Source: Isoetes taiwanensis (Eukaryota; Streptophyta; Lycopodiopsida; Isoetales; Isoetaceae). From it: DNA of 64,000 nt. How positions within the stretch are numbered: position 1 is the stretch's first letter; the number at the start of each line of letters is the position of its first letter. The stretch spans positions 8,963,448-9,027,447 of the forward strand of contig JAJEKV010000027.1 in the NCBI GenBank assembly GCA_021234155.1, given 5' to 3'. This document shows positions 12,976 through 25,611 of the stretch, in pieces. Below the pieces are notes generated by a model that had not been told where the DNA came from, searched no databases, and saw nothing but the letters and a program-made list of their open reading frames with translations. A program made the position numbers and the translations under genes.

Positions 12976-12979
12976 CCCC

Positions 12980-14120
12980 ACACCTCCTATTACATTCGCC
13001 ATCTCTTCTTCACCTTCAAATACATGGGGCGAGAGCCTTACATGGAACTTCTGAACCACCGATCTTGCAAAGGTCACGAACGAAGGTGACCTACAAAACC
13101 TCTATTACGTAGTTCGCTGTTGTGAGCATATATAAATTTTATTGCATCCAAGTAAACATACTTGTTCACATTGCTCAACCCTCACGAGTGTGTCTTGACC
13201 ACGATGTAGGCGAGTTGAATCTAGTGAATGTCACAATTTTCGGATCTTTTCGCATTAATAAACTGGCATGAGTACGATTACACACAAGATCAAACCATTC
13301 GGCATCAAACAACATTGTTTTAGATACACCTCACAGGCACATCAACCTCCATGATAGTCTTTATAGTACCAATCCCATTCCAACATTGCCTCGATTGGGT
13401 TTAGATTACTTTTCACAGGTACAAGCAGAAGCTGTACTAAACTTTTCGTATACCACAATCATAGTCGTTTGCCATGATCCACACTTTGTCGTCGAAAGTG
13501 AGCACCGAGAGAACCATATTGATGCATATGAATTATACTACAAAATAAAAGGAACAAATGTTCAAAATAACAATGGCTAAAGTGAATTATATGCTATTAA
13601 GTTGCACTTACAAATGGTAACCCTTGCTTATATACAAATTCTGCTAAACGGCTTAACCCGTTGCCTTGCCATCTCGTTGTTGACCATTTTATTGTTTATC
13701 TCACTTGGCATGACCCTAGATGATCTGGAAGTGGTTGTTTTAGGATCTTTTATTAAAATGGCGTCTTCTCACGGATCTCTCTTTATTTTTTCTTCCTGGT
13801 ATTTTCTTTATCCATTTCTCCATGGGGTGGGTTGTAGATGAAACTTATTGACTTTTTGCTTGTTCTTCACAGGTGTGAACAATTTGTTGTGGTCTTCAGC
13901 AGGAACTTCTCCAATCATAGGTTGGGTGTCTTCATCGGTCCATAATCGTGGAGCATTGGGGTGTAGATAAATGACCAAGAACTGGGTGACATAGAATAAT
14001 GACTCTCGTGCTAACCAACCCTCGGCCATGCAACCCTCTGGCCTTGCCTTGACGTCTGAAGTCGCCGGGACACCGGCGTTACATAAAAACATCCATCCCA
14101 GTTTGTTGTGCGGCAAGCTC
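12980..14120 (-). pseudogene. CACTA (En/Spm) transposase remnant, DUF4218 and DUF4216 parts
   Basis: On the minus strand, the frame at 13808-14116 carries ARPEGCMAEGWLARES followed by FVTQ-like and APRLWTDED segments. These match the DUF4218 part of plant TNP2-type CACTA transposases, whose hallmark is RPEG-C-AEG. Further downstream on the same strand (about 13150-13360), a frame-broken piece reads MLFDAEWFD with a basic and hydrophobic tail, the pattern of DUF4216 (L-F-x-x-x-W-x-D). The N-to-C order DUF4218 then DUF4216 is the one known for this family. The reading frame is broken by stops and indels. I found no convincing CACTA/TAGTG terminal pair. A 'cactagg' at about 12778 is a possible left end only. 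Identity as CACTA is fairly sure; extent is not. Confidence 0.6.
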
Positions 14121-16420
14121 TGCCGTCCACTAAATGCACTAGTAAGTGAGTTTGTATGTCAGGAAAACTTTATTTAGAATTCTTTCTGGGAGCCAACAAC
14201 ATGCCTCAGCACGACCTTAGTTAAGCATGTCGCAATTTCATTTGTAGGTATCTCCTTCCTTATAGAAATCCATCCAAATATCATTTAAGAAAGAAAAAAG
14301 TTAAGTGAGAGTTGACGCTCAGTGTTTTCCTAAATCCGTCTGAACTTTGGAAAGCTTCACGATAGAGACATATTACCGTAGTGGGCCCGTGTGAGCGGCC
14401 CTGAACAATAGGCATAAAGCGCAGCATCTTATACCAATCATGAGATTTCAACCCGATTAACTCCCCTTAGTTAGAGAAACAATTACACTTAGCGAATGCA
14501 TATATCGATAGGAGTCTTTATTGCCTTGATAGAAAGCTACCGAGCGGGTTTCGCTTATTTTCTAAACACGATCAATCCACTTTAGCCTTGTTCCTTCTTG
14601 ACATTTGCTTGCATGCCTTAGATTTTGATCCAACTTCTTGTAGATAATCACTATAATGCATGTCACATTGTCGCGCTACGTCCGTTGACATACCTCCCAG
14701 TAGGCATAGAAACATTTTACAAGAATATGCATGGATCAAAGAAGATGATGGATCTTCAATTCCCAATCCAATAGGGTGAAAGAAGAAGGATGCTCCACTT
14801 CATTCCCTTAACCTTATTTCCTTGGCGGCATCCCACATATTTACCCCAATCTCTCATTGTCAACCTTTTGGGAGGCTCTTGATGCAATGTTTTTCTCTTG
14901 GACCTCTTTGGCCTTCAGTCGATTTTTTCCATTGGCGGGAATATCTCTTGAAGTTTGCATAGACATTTTTGGCCTGTCTGGATTGACCAGCCGAGTTCAA
15001 GCTGTTCAAACCCACACAAGTGACATCGCATATCGAGACACTTGGGTAGAGAGAGTTCATACAAACCCGGGCCAATGCTTCGTTGTCCACATTAAGATTT
15101 ATCTCAGGTAAATCTTACGTTTGACCAGTTCTCTTGGTATAAATGAAAAACTTTCAATACATGCTCCACAATGTCAAAGCTCATCAGCGCGCTATTTACC
15201 GGATCTGGGATCTAGACTTTTAAAACAACCCGGTCACAGGAAACTAATAGTACCACCATTAAATGGCTAGTCTTCACTTGAGTATTACGGTGGTAAATTA
15301 TAGTTGATCAACATTCTTGGCGGGTTGACCGCGCTGACGATTCAGCGTCCATAAGGATTAACACCATCGGGTACCAAGCCCCTAATAGAATTCGTGGCTC
15401 TCTTCCAAATTAAAACCCATGTTTCATCAATAATAAGCTTCCATTGCTTGCGGTCACTAACTCGTGGAGTACATTTGTCACTTTCGGCGCATTAAGCGGC
15501 ACACCAACCCATGGCCCAGCTAGATAATATTCTATGAAACAATAGCCTTATCGCGAGGATCAATGGAAAGTAGCGAACCACCTTCATCGGGCCGATTCTT
15601 TCCCTTAGCTCTAGCAGCTATACCTAGAGGCACCACATTTAGGGCATGTTTACGTGTTCTTATGGAATGTCATTAGGATAATATACCATGCAATCATTTG
15701 GACAAAGCGTGAATCTTATGGTAGCCCTAAACCCGATGTTGCCAATATATTTTTATTTCATTGCGACTTTTGGGCATAGTGTTCCTTGTGAGTATTTTTC
15801 TCTTGCAATAACTTTTGCATAAATAGACCTTTTCACATTATACATTCAACTACAAATTCAATAAGTCAAGTGATTACATTCGGCACTTACTCTAACAAGC
15901 GTAACGGCATTGCTCCATTTGAATTTGGCTTGAAGGTTTAATATCCAATAAAGATAATAAGCCAATCTAGATATGCTTGCTTTTGGATATAATGCTTTAT
16001 CGCCTCACTCAATAAAGCATTGATCTTCATGACCATGCGTTAGGAGTATTTATATCGTCATCTGGGTGTTGTCGAAGATTAGACCGTCATCTAACATACG
16101 GCTATGGGTTCCTCAACTTCCATGAAATTCGTCCCGCAGGGGAGCATTGTGTGTCGCTACATGTAGCTATTCACTGTGCATATTTCATCATTGTACTCTT
16201 CATTATCGTTGTGCCCATGTTTGTACCATCTTGCTCAATGTATTCCCAATTACGCTTATCCTTATTGACTTTTGATGTCGCCAATTGATTACACTTAGAT
16301 GTGGTCTCATATCCTTGCCTACACTTACGTAAGGATTAAGCGAAATATATCGTGATTGATACATGCATTGAGAGCAGTGTTTTGGGCAATTTTAAGCATC
16401 TAATAACTACAGAAATATAG
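14121..16420 (-). other. Probable upstream part of the CACTA remnant, unassigned
   Basis: This lies upstream (in minus-strand sense) of the DUF4218 segment, where TNP2 itself would be expected. Minus-strand frames at 14572-14766 (64 aa) and 14860-15090 (76 aa) are open but have no motif I can assign. A minus-strand segment near 15560-15660 is basic and frame-broken. I cannot place the DDE residues, so this is a positional inference only. Confidence 0.3.
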
Positions 16421-16496
16421 GGTACATGTCTATAATCAAAGCATATGAAGATATAATACACATTTATCTTCAATATGTGCAATCTCATTCAAGAGA

Positions 16497-16633
16497 AGAA
16501 TTGAGAAGAATTGAAGAGGAGTCGAAGAAGAAGAAGAAAGAAGAAGAAGAAAGAAGAAGAAGAAGAAGAAGAAGAAAAGAAGAAGAAGAAGAAGAAGAAG
16601 AAGAAAGAAGAAGAAAGAAGAAGAAGGAGGAGG
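16497..16633. repeat. (GAA)n / (AAG)n microsatellite
   Basis: About 135 bp of nearly pure GAA/AAG trinucleotides with occasional extra bases. It produces long Glu/Lys/Arg frames on the plus strand and Phe/Leu/Ser frames on the minus strand, none of which is a real gene. Confidence 0.95.
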
Positions 16634-16639
16634 GTGCAT

Positions 16640-18420
16640 TAAAACCGAAAATTATATAGTAATTTGAGTATTACATCATCAAAGGACCTCGATGATGGTT
16701 CTCGTATTCATATTCAATGAACAATTCATCACCAATACACAATGTTTTTATAGCATAAACCATGATATATCTCTAGTCAATTTTAAGCTAAAAATTCGCT
16801 GTGGTCTTTGTTTTGCACCGACAAATTCACAATTGGTAGCCGGGATTCTGGGTAGGCTATTAATAAGCGACAAGGTTTCCCTTTGGCGGGGGCGACCATC
16901 AATATATGTGAAACTAGCGTAGTCTTGGAGCTTGGATATTGTTAGTGCATTTGAATTTAGGCCATAGATGATAAGCTGATGCTTACTCAATTTATGCCAA
17001 GTGTGGGAGGTTATATTCAGGACTACATATGGCATTAAAAGGAGCGATCATATACCATCTTTGACTTTTGTATTAGATCATAATATATAATCGAGGCGGC
17101 CAGGGGACGTTTTTAATCATGCTCTTTGCCTACCCCAATGTAATTTATACACATAAAATAGGTGGCTTTGCCTCTAGGTATGCCATTGAATTTCTTACGA
17201 TCTTTATGCAGCCAAGGGGCTGGACCAAATGAATTTCTAAGTGAAAGGTGGAAGATTATTTTCTTCTACGCTGATCTAGTACATTCAATTTTGATGAACA
17301 TTGTCGACTTCCCTCCAATCTTGTAGCGACCATTGCATGACTTGAGTTCTATCACGTAATGGGATACTTTCTTTACTTGAGGAAGTTGATGGCTTTCTTT
17401 TTGTAGGGTTTTACATGAGCATTCATAGTATCAGCATCATACTTCCAATGACAACATAACCCCCAAAATCTATATATTTAGCAGAGCTCTCTTCATTCTC
17501 AATTTCTTCCTAACAAAATACAAGCAAACTAAGTTTAAGGCATTCGATTCAAGTACATGAGAGTAGTTGATTAGAGTTCATGAATTCATTATATTATACA
17601 CCGTTTGGAGATACCCCACATGCGTCAGGAAACCTTTGGTTTTATCAGGGCATTCACCATATACATTAGTCGAGGGGCGGTCTTTCTCATAGTTTTATTT
17701 GTCCTTTGCACATGGAACAATTGCAATATACTTGGCTTTCTGTCAAAATTTTCATTTGCAAAAACGTCAAAGATATAAGATTCAACTAATCAAAATTTGA
17801 AACATGTATTACAGCCGCGCATACATCGTGACATTCATTTCATGCACACCACTGAAGAGCTTCTCTAGGGAGATTTCGGTCCTTTGGGTCTAATTGGACT
17901 ATTTGTGGCAATTGTTGGGGTAACATTCTTAGCATAACTTCGCCATGCTTGAAACCTTCTCAAAGCTTTACACGTATAAAAAACTTCGTTCCAAATTTCT
18001 TACAGTTAGATTATTGTTGTTTTTACTAGTAAACAATAAAAATATTAATAAAAACCATGTAATAATATAATAAATATAAATATCCATGTTTTTAGATTTT
18101 TTATCAAATGTTTCTTCTTAAGATTTAGATTGATGATATAGCGTTTATGATATTTAGAAAGCATTTGATTGAAGGGTGCTCGAACCCAATACATCTAAAG
18201 ATCCCTCTCCGTTTTGAAATGGAGTCGGCCGGTACACTTATTCCATAACCTTTCAAATCTTTTGTAACCTATGAGAGATTTAGAAACTTGCATTGCGGTG
18301 CATAAACCCGATCACGTCTAATCTTCTCCATTTAAGGTTGGGCGGCCGATACCTTGATCATGCATCCCTCAAAAGTTTTTAACATACTTTCAGATTCAAT
18401 CTTCTAAATCTATTAGCATT
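16640..18420. other. AT-rich sequence, no gene recognised
   Basis: Longest frames are 76 aa (plus, 16692-16922) and 95 aa (minus, 16748-17035), overlapping and without recognisable motifs. No repeat, RNA gene or transposase signature was found by eye. It may be the 5' side of the minus-strand CACTA element. Confidence 0.35.
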
Positions 18421-18424
18421 TGGA

Positions 18425-18760
18425 GTGTTTAATCTAAAACCACGGAGTGCAACAGCTTCGCGAGAGGGTCGCGCGAGGCCAGGCATAAAAAACGAAAGCA
18501 ATGGGCAAATAACAATGGAATGGAAAAATATGCCCGTCGGGACAGCCATATTGCGTCGTATATGTCGGCGTCACGTACAACGTCGTTCCAGCGGCCAAGC
18601 GGCGATGGCTTGACGCGGGCATGCCACATCATTGCGGAGTCGGATCGCGCCCTGCTGCCCGCGTCGGTTACCCGGCTAAGGCGTCGTTGAGCGGCGTCTA
18701 GCTGGTGTGGCGACACCTAGGCATGCCACGTGCGGTGAAGCGTCGGATGCCCCTCGGTAC
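18425..18760. repeat. GC-rich repeat block with 'gcggcgtc' words
   Basis: A sharp shift from AT-rich to GC-rich sequence with 'gcgtcgt', 'aagcggcg' and 'gagcggcgtc' words like those at 10.4, 11.8 and 19.5 kb. Phrases such as 'cgttccagcggccaagcggc' resemble 'cgttccagcgatggcgc' in the 10.4 kb copy. Frames inside are composition artefacts. Confidence 0.55.
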
Positions 18761-18883
18761 CCGTCGAGATGATCAAGGCACGTCGTTGCTGACGTTAAAA
18801 GTTCCTTAACATCGTTAAGCGGCGACTGTGTTTGTGTGTCCAACATGCATATGCATTGGCATAGTCTTTGGTGCAAAATCTGA

Positions 18884-18922
18884 ACCCTAACCCTAACCCA
18901 CAACCCTAACCTAACACAACCT
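18884..18922. repeat. Short telomere-like CCCTAA run
   Basis: The stretch 'aaccctaaccctaaccca' followed by 'caaccctaacctaac' is a four-to-five copy CCCTAA run. Land-plant telomeres usually have seven-base CCCTAAA units, so this is only telomere-like and may be a chance or satellite-derived run. Confidence 0.5.
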
Positions 18923-19470
18923 ACATCCCGCGTTATAAGTGGATCCATCGATGCATTCTTTGTTATTCTTATCTTTTGAGTGTTACTTGCCTATCTTGCT
19001 ATAATGGTCGTGATTTAAAGACCACCTTAGCGATATGTTCCTTCATGATGAAAATCCTCCTCCTCCTCCAAAGGGAAGACACCTCAGGCAGCCCACAACT
19101 ACTCCGTGAGAACCCTCCACTTCCACCATAAATTGGCAAGATGAGTGAAAATGAGCTTCGATTGCACCCCAACATCGGTTCCTGCGGGAAACGGTAGAAA
19201 CAACTCACTGAGCCAGGCGAATACGTTAATAGTGGAATAGTACCGATAGTTTGCATCAAAGCATCACGTCTCAGGATGGGGACTCGTAATGTATAGCTTT
19301 TTTATGAATGAAACAATGGGGTTTTTTTGTTGTATTATTTATTTGTATTGTATGTTGTTTGTTATGTTAAACAAGCACAAGTTTACGATATATCGGTTGC
19401 CATTATCGGAAGCAGTCTTGTCGGTTAAGCGAGCAAGCCAGACCTTTACCTTTGAAACAAACTAATGCAT
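18923..19470. other. No feature recognised
   Basis: Mixed-composition sequence between the CCCTAA run and the next GC-rich block. A minus-strand frame at 18999-19259 (86 aa) has no recognisable motif. Confidence 0.3.
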
Positions 19471-19479
19471 TCTCTGGCG

Positions 19480-20011
19480 AGCGTCGATGAGCGGCGTCAC
19501 CAAATGGCGTATAAGCGCGTAACGCCGTATAGCAGCAGCACATACCCGCGGTAGGCCCATACGTCGGCTCTATCGTCGTCGTTCGCCGGCAAACAAGCGG
19601 GCATCATCGGTTTCTGGCCGTACCGGCTGTCACGCGCCGTGCCTTGCGAGGCATAGTAAACCATTCGGCTTGCGGGCGTCGTTTATAAACGTCGTCGGCG
19701 TGTCGGTGCAGCCGTGCGGCTTGTCCGCGGCGGCGTGCCACGCGAGGCATAGTGGGCCAGTGAGAATTACCGTTGCGTCGATACTTGACGCGTCGGCGTG
19801 TCTACCGCAGCGTGCCCGGCTTGGCAAAAAGACCATGCCACCTTTGGCGAGTACGTACGTCGGCCACGAAATGCGTCCGATGAAGCGACGTCGCGAGGGC
19901 GTTATTCCAGCGGCGTCAAGGTTGTTCAGCAGCGTTGGCGTCGTTGTCCAGCGACGAAGCGTGTCGTTGTTCCAGCGTCGGCGTCGTTGAGCGTGTTGTT
20001 CCTTGTAGTGA
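19480..20011. repeat. GC-rich 'gcgtcgtt' block abutting the retrotransposon array
   Basis: Many copies of 'gcgtcg', 'gtcggcgt' and 'cagcgtcggcgtc' with two 'cgaggcatagt' phrases (about 19648 and 19743), indicating an internal repeat of roughly 95 bp. It ends abruptly at about 20011, where sequence identical to the middle of the gag gene of the downstream gypsy family starts. Confidence 0.6.
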
Positions 20012-23000
20012 AGGCTTATCTTCTAGACCAGAAATTCACGGGAAACATCAGATTCAAAATTGCGAAGGTTTGGGTCCATCTACAAAGTTTTGCCGAACCC
20101 TTTGAGTTGACCAAGATGTTTTCTATCTACGGAAAAACACCATAGCTTTCATCATGATCCTTTTTACCACGATGCTGCTTGATGGTCCTTATGAATCTCA
20201 CCATTTCTATTCCTATTTATCTTTGTGCATAAAGAAAGAAAAAAGAAGAAAGTACGATTCTCGGATTTTAGAAGTCAAAGCGGTCGACAAAAGGTAGTGA
20301 AGCTTTAGCGAGTGACCAACAACTTGTGGGCTCTCGAGATAAGCGAGGCGGTGGGAACTTACCACGAATGTATTCATTACAATAGAACTTGCATCCGGTG
20401 ACATTTTGTTATTAGCAAATATGTCTAAATGTAAAAGAAAGGTCACTTTGCAAGTTAAGAGGCAACTCCTCATGTAAGATTTCAGAGCCTACTAGCTCAT
20501 AAAGGTTGTACAAACTCACGGAGATGCCAAAATACAGAAAGTGATGGTGGTACAAACCCGGAAGTATGGGAGATTCCCACCAGTCTGGCGAGCCTACCAA
20601 GAGTTTGTTCGAGGAATTCTGGGGGTCGGCCTTTGCCACTTTTCCCTGTTGAAACCCCCTCGAAATGGCTCCACCTCCCCAACAAGAAATATGGTAGAAA
20701 GATCATGACTTTCCCCGGTGATTTGGATGTTTACTAAAAAAAATTCCAAAGTAAGTGTGGACCTATTTACATTGTTAAAAATTGCACACAGACATAGGAA
20801 GTTATTACAACAAACTACTTTTAGTGGCGATTTGCTTGTGTAGGTGTGCAAATGCCACTAATCTTATTACGGCCCAAAATGAAGAGAGGATCAGGTGCAT
20901 TTATGTGCTCGGCTACTCTAGGAGGTTATTCTTTTCCAATGTGTTGTTGGATGGAGGCTCACCTTTAAATATCATGCCTTATCGTGTTATGAAAAAATGT
21001 GGGCTAGAGATAGATAAAAAGGTCATACATTTTTGTTAAAATCTTTTTCTAATGCTAAGATGGCACGATTGGAATTGTGACCAGGGGTTGCAGAGTAACT
21101 TGCAGAAGGCATTATTTGCATTTTGCCAATTTTGTTGTTGTTGCTTTTTGAAGATTGGGGAAGATAGGAACATATATGATGCTAGCTTTGGGAAGAAGAT
21201 TGGATGGCTACGGTTGATGCTGAGCCAATGCAATTAGAAGGGAGATACACCATTTCAAATGGCACTCAAGTGGCCACAATCTACAGGGATTTTATAGGTT
21301 TAATGAAGAGGGGTACATTTTATCAAGAAATGTATAGAAGAACCACTAAGATCTTATAGTCTAGCAACCTAGCCTGAAAATTGATTTGATTCCTTTAATT
21401 AGAGAGTGTGCACTACCCTCTGAAGATGGCGGAAGGGGTTACATGCATGGTTTGATGGAGGAATATCAAAGGAAGTGAATGTAGCCTCATCTGCCGACTA
21501 TATTAAAGATCGCCAATAAACTTTTGGCTAAGGTAGGAAGAGTTTTCCCCAAATAACTTCTAATGTACTTGAGAATACAAGAGAGCTTTGATTGCAGGTC
21601 TCAGGAAATAAAGCTATAGAGATGGTACAGTGCATACCCATATCTATGGGGATTCACCGGTTAATTACAGGGAGCGGGTTAATGGTGAATATCAAGCTAG
21701 AATGGCATTATGGGGCTCGGAGAAACAGAATGTACAGGAATGCTTGCTCATTTACTTCTTAAGTACTCATATCCCAAGGGAGGCGAGTGGGAAGCGTGCT
21801 TTAATGCGAGACACATTGATGACTTATTTATACACGAGGAGCTATCCCGGAGGAAGATCTTGATGAGGGATGAGGCTAAGGAGCTTTGTCCTTACTAGTT
21901 ATAAATGCATCTCGGGAAAAGCAATCAATGAAGTTATAATCAACAAGCATGGCTGACAAGGAACTACGTTTTGTGGGGAATCTTTTGACACACAAAATAG
22001 GAAGATTAATAAATTCTTGAAGAGAATGAGAATGAGAAGTGACATGTTTGCTTGGGATTATTAGGAGCTTATTGGTATCAAAAGGAGGTATGTCAGTTTG
22101 AAATTAAAATTAAGGAAGGGTGTAACTGTCTTCGGAGGATTAAGAAAAGAATAAATGCTTACTTTTAGATCTAATCAAAGATGAATTATAAGATGTTGGA
22201 TCGCAGTGTCATTGTGAAATCAGTAACCACGGATGGGTATCTGCATTGTTCGATTAGGAAAAAATGGAACTTTGAGAATTTACATAGATTATCAAGATTT
22301 GAACAAAGCCACCATAAAAGATTGTTATCCTTTGCCTTTTTGGAAGAAATTCTATATCTTTATTGCGAGGGGAAAGACATGTACTCATTTTTTGGATGGT
22401 TTTAGGGGTTCAGCGATTAGCATCAAAAAGGAGAGAAGACCCATTAAAGACTTCATTCATCACTCCACAGGGGTACTTATGCGCTATGAAAAAGAATGCC
22501 ATTTGGCTAATGAATACCCAGCTACTTTCCAAGGGCAATGGATGTCATTTTCTAGACCATGGTACAGAAGAATTTAGAGTGTATCTAGATGACCTTTGTT
22601 TGGGTTTCTCATTCTAATAACCATGTGGAATTGCTTGCAAAAATGCGCTCTTTATCGCGGGACTTGATCAATCTAAATCCAAAAAATGCATCTTTTTGCA
22701 TTCAAGGACAACTCTTGGGACATGGAAGTATCCAGCCAAGGTATTCAAGTTGCTTTCGAGATAAAATTGAAGCTCTCAAAAATTAGTACCTCCCAAATTT
22801 GGGGAGGCGAGGGGTTAAGAGTTTGCAGTAGAACGACCAAGTTTCCTTTAGGATGTATTTAAATTTTGCTCATATCAGGGTCCATCTCTAGGTTGGTAGG
22901 GATGAGGATTTTTCTAATCTGAAACAGCACATACTATCACATGGACTCGAGTGTAAGAAGCTTTTTGACTTTCTTATTTTATCCATATGTGAAGCTACTC

Positions 23001-25611
23001 TCTTAAAAAACCCGGTTGAGCTTTGCCGTTTGAGGTTTATATCGCTGTTACTAAAAAGGCTATAGGTTTAGCCATTTTGCAGGATAAGCACACCATAGTT
23101 TTTTGAAGCAAACAATGAGTGCATATAAGAAAGATATGCGGAATAGAAAAAAGAGATGTTGCTCTCATGTTCTCATCAATAGGCAGGGCACCTACTTACG
23201 GCAAGTTCAAGTTCATATGAGCAGAGCCAATGGGATTGCTGTTTATTAACAACTAATAAACCAAAAAATTCAGGAGACTGGGCTTGTAAAGTTCTTGAGA
23301 AGTTATGATATCTCTGTAAAAGAGTTACTTGACACGAAATCCTAGCCTCTACTTGCCTTATATATTTTTGATCTTGAGATGAATTGAATACTCTGACACC
23401 TCACTTTACTTGTTAGCACATTTTAGAAACTTCGGGAAGATCAAGTCAAAGGAGGGGTGGCAGCAACCCATTAGAGATTTCTTACAACATGCTGGAAGTC
23501 ATCTCCCAAAATCTCGCTCAAATCAAAAAAGGAGACTCAAAGGACAGAATGCGGACAATTCAAGGCGATAGATAATGTTACATTGCAAAATTAATAGAGA
23601 TGGGATTTTCTTTGAGATGTCAGCAAGTGAAGATGAATGCGCTTTAGTGAGATGCATAAGGGTATCTGTGGGGACATTTCTTTGGGGACACCAGCACTTA
23701 AAAGATCCTTAGGTGGGTGTGCTGGCCTCTGTCTTTAAAGATTGCTATGAGATCATAAAGACTTTACTGCCATAAGTGTCGATTTTTAGCAAAGGATTTT
23801 ATTACCGAGCTGCAGATCTATCATATCGGGACCTTTTCAAATTTGGGGTTAGATTATATTGGTCCTATTATTCCTTCTTCTGAGGTCAACATCGTATATT
23901 ATTGTGGCTTTCTGAGGACTATTTTACTAAATGGGTAGGAGGCCATACCTTTGAGACAAGCCGAAATGCCCTCACCAGCGCAAAATTCTTACATGAATTT
24001 TTTTTTTTTTGCTCTTAGATTTGGTATTCCTTTCGGATACATTAAAATTAAATTGCCCCCCTTTGTTAATGAAGTCATTACTAAGTTGTTGAGTATTTTG
24101 AAGGTCAAACATACCAGGCTCCTCATACTATCACCGGGGTAATGGACAAGCTACTAACAAAGTGTTGAAAACATTTTCAGAGAAGCGGTTGAGGGTCAAC
24201 AAAAGGGATTGGCATATCAAAATAGTGGATGCACTTTGGGCTTATAGAGTCACTTATCAAAGCGACTACAAATCATACACCTTTCAATTTGGTTTATGGC
24301 ATGAAGCGATTCTACAGTAGAACTTGAGCTACGCTTCATACAAGATTAGCTCATAAATTGTATACCTTTGAACGCGCTACGGAGGCGGATGCCTTTATTT
24401 ACATTTGGATGAGATGCAGAATGGTAGAAAACACAAACTTCTTTGAAAAAGGCTAAAAGATACATTTGCATTTAAAGAGAATTTCCACAAAATACAAGGC
24501 ACTTTTTAAAAAGGAGAGCTTGTTCTCCAAATGGGTGGAACAAGTCAAAGGAGGACTTCGGTAGCAAATTTGATAACATTTGGGAAGGACCCCATGTAGT
24601 CTTGGATCCTATGAGATACAAATTCTTATTGGTTACAAGTTTAGCGGGGATGCCTTTGCCAAAATCCTATCAACATCACACTTTTGTGAAAGATATTGGG
24701 ACTGACGCGCACTTTGTCCCTCTTTTATTAAGCTTGGAAGTTTATAGCAAATTTAAAGTAGTTAGATCAGTTTGACTTTTTGAGCATCTTTATTCGGCGG
24801 GCTAGATCAGTTGATTTTGAGCACATTACTCTAATATGATTGGTTTCATGTTGTTTTCTAGGATGACTGACCCGGACAAAGTATGCATGGTTTCAAGAGC
24901 GGGGTGATGCTACTAATTACGAAGTGTCATATCTGAGGCACCCTTCTTCCATTTTTTCTCCATCTGTTTTAAACATTCCTACCATCCATTCAGCCCCTTA
25001 TTCCTCTTGCTTTACTCCTACCCGGCACTCTGCAAAGAGTCACCTTCACCATCATGGCGAGTTGCAAGTAATTGAGACTAATTGGTTTTGTGTGTTTCCA
25101 TGGCAGGTGCACTCTTGTTCTATCTTTTCTCATCATCACATTTAGTCCTACCTACCATTTAAAACCTCTCATTTCTTGTTTCATTCCCAAGCACTGCCTG
25201 CATTCATCTTTACCACCATAGCGAGTTGCAGCCTTTGAAAGATGAAAAGAACGCCACATTTTCTTGTTTTGAGGGCCTTAAGCACTTTACCTCACTTCAT
25301 CTCCGGTTGACACCACCTCCATTATATTGCTTTTTCACTCATCTCATTCCATTTAATCATTCCACCACCCTTTTGTCATGCTCCTCATTTCACCTTTCTC
25401 CATATATTATTCCATCACTACATCCATACTCATACTCACACTCCTTCTACCTTTTTCTATCCATATTATTCCACCATATTCATACTCCTTCACCACTTGC
25501 ATTTCCTCTGTATCTCCCCTTGGATACCTTGGCACAAAGTTGAAGACCCTCTAGTTATTCATTTTTTACATCACATGGGTGGGGACCCGGCCTTTTCTTG
25601 TTTGGCGAGAT
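20012..25611 (+). mobile_element. Gypsy family A, internal region 1 (5'-truncated, noisy copy)
   Basis: Collinear with the clean copy at 46793-52464. It starts inside gag at 'aaggcttatcttctagacc' and lacks the LTR, primer site and gag N-terminus. Order: gag/protease about 20012-21240 (LLDGGSPLNIMPY at about 20947), archaeal-type RNase H about 21240-22060, reverse transcriptase about 22060-22850, native RNase H about 22980-23390, integrase about 23640-24700, then the C/T-rich untranslated part. Almost every CAG or CTG of the clean copy is altered here (to CGG, CGAG or lost) while other sequence is nearly identical. The broken frames are therefore probably mostly sequencing error. The TAG before the YLDD region ('cattttctagaccatgg', about 22547) is shared with the other copies. 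Confidence 0.85.

Noticed and set aside
16426-16659. Glu/Lys/Arg-rich protein
   Set aside because: It is a translation of the GAA microsatellite.
18884-18922. Interstitial telomere or chromosome end
   Set aside because: Too short, six-base rather than seven-base units, and flanked by ordinary repeats.
25226-25543. His/Ser/Leu-rich possible secreted or membrane protein, also at 33233-33687 and 51991-52491
   Set aside because: All lie in the C/T-rich untranslated part of the family A element and are open in several frames because of composition.
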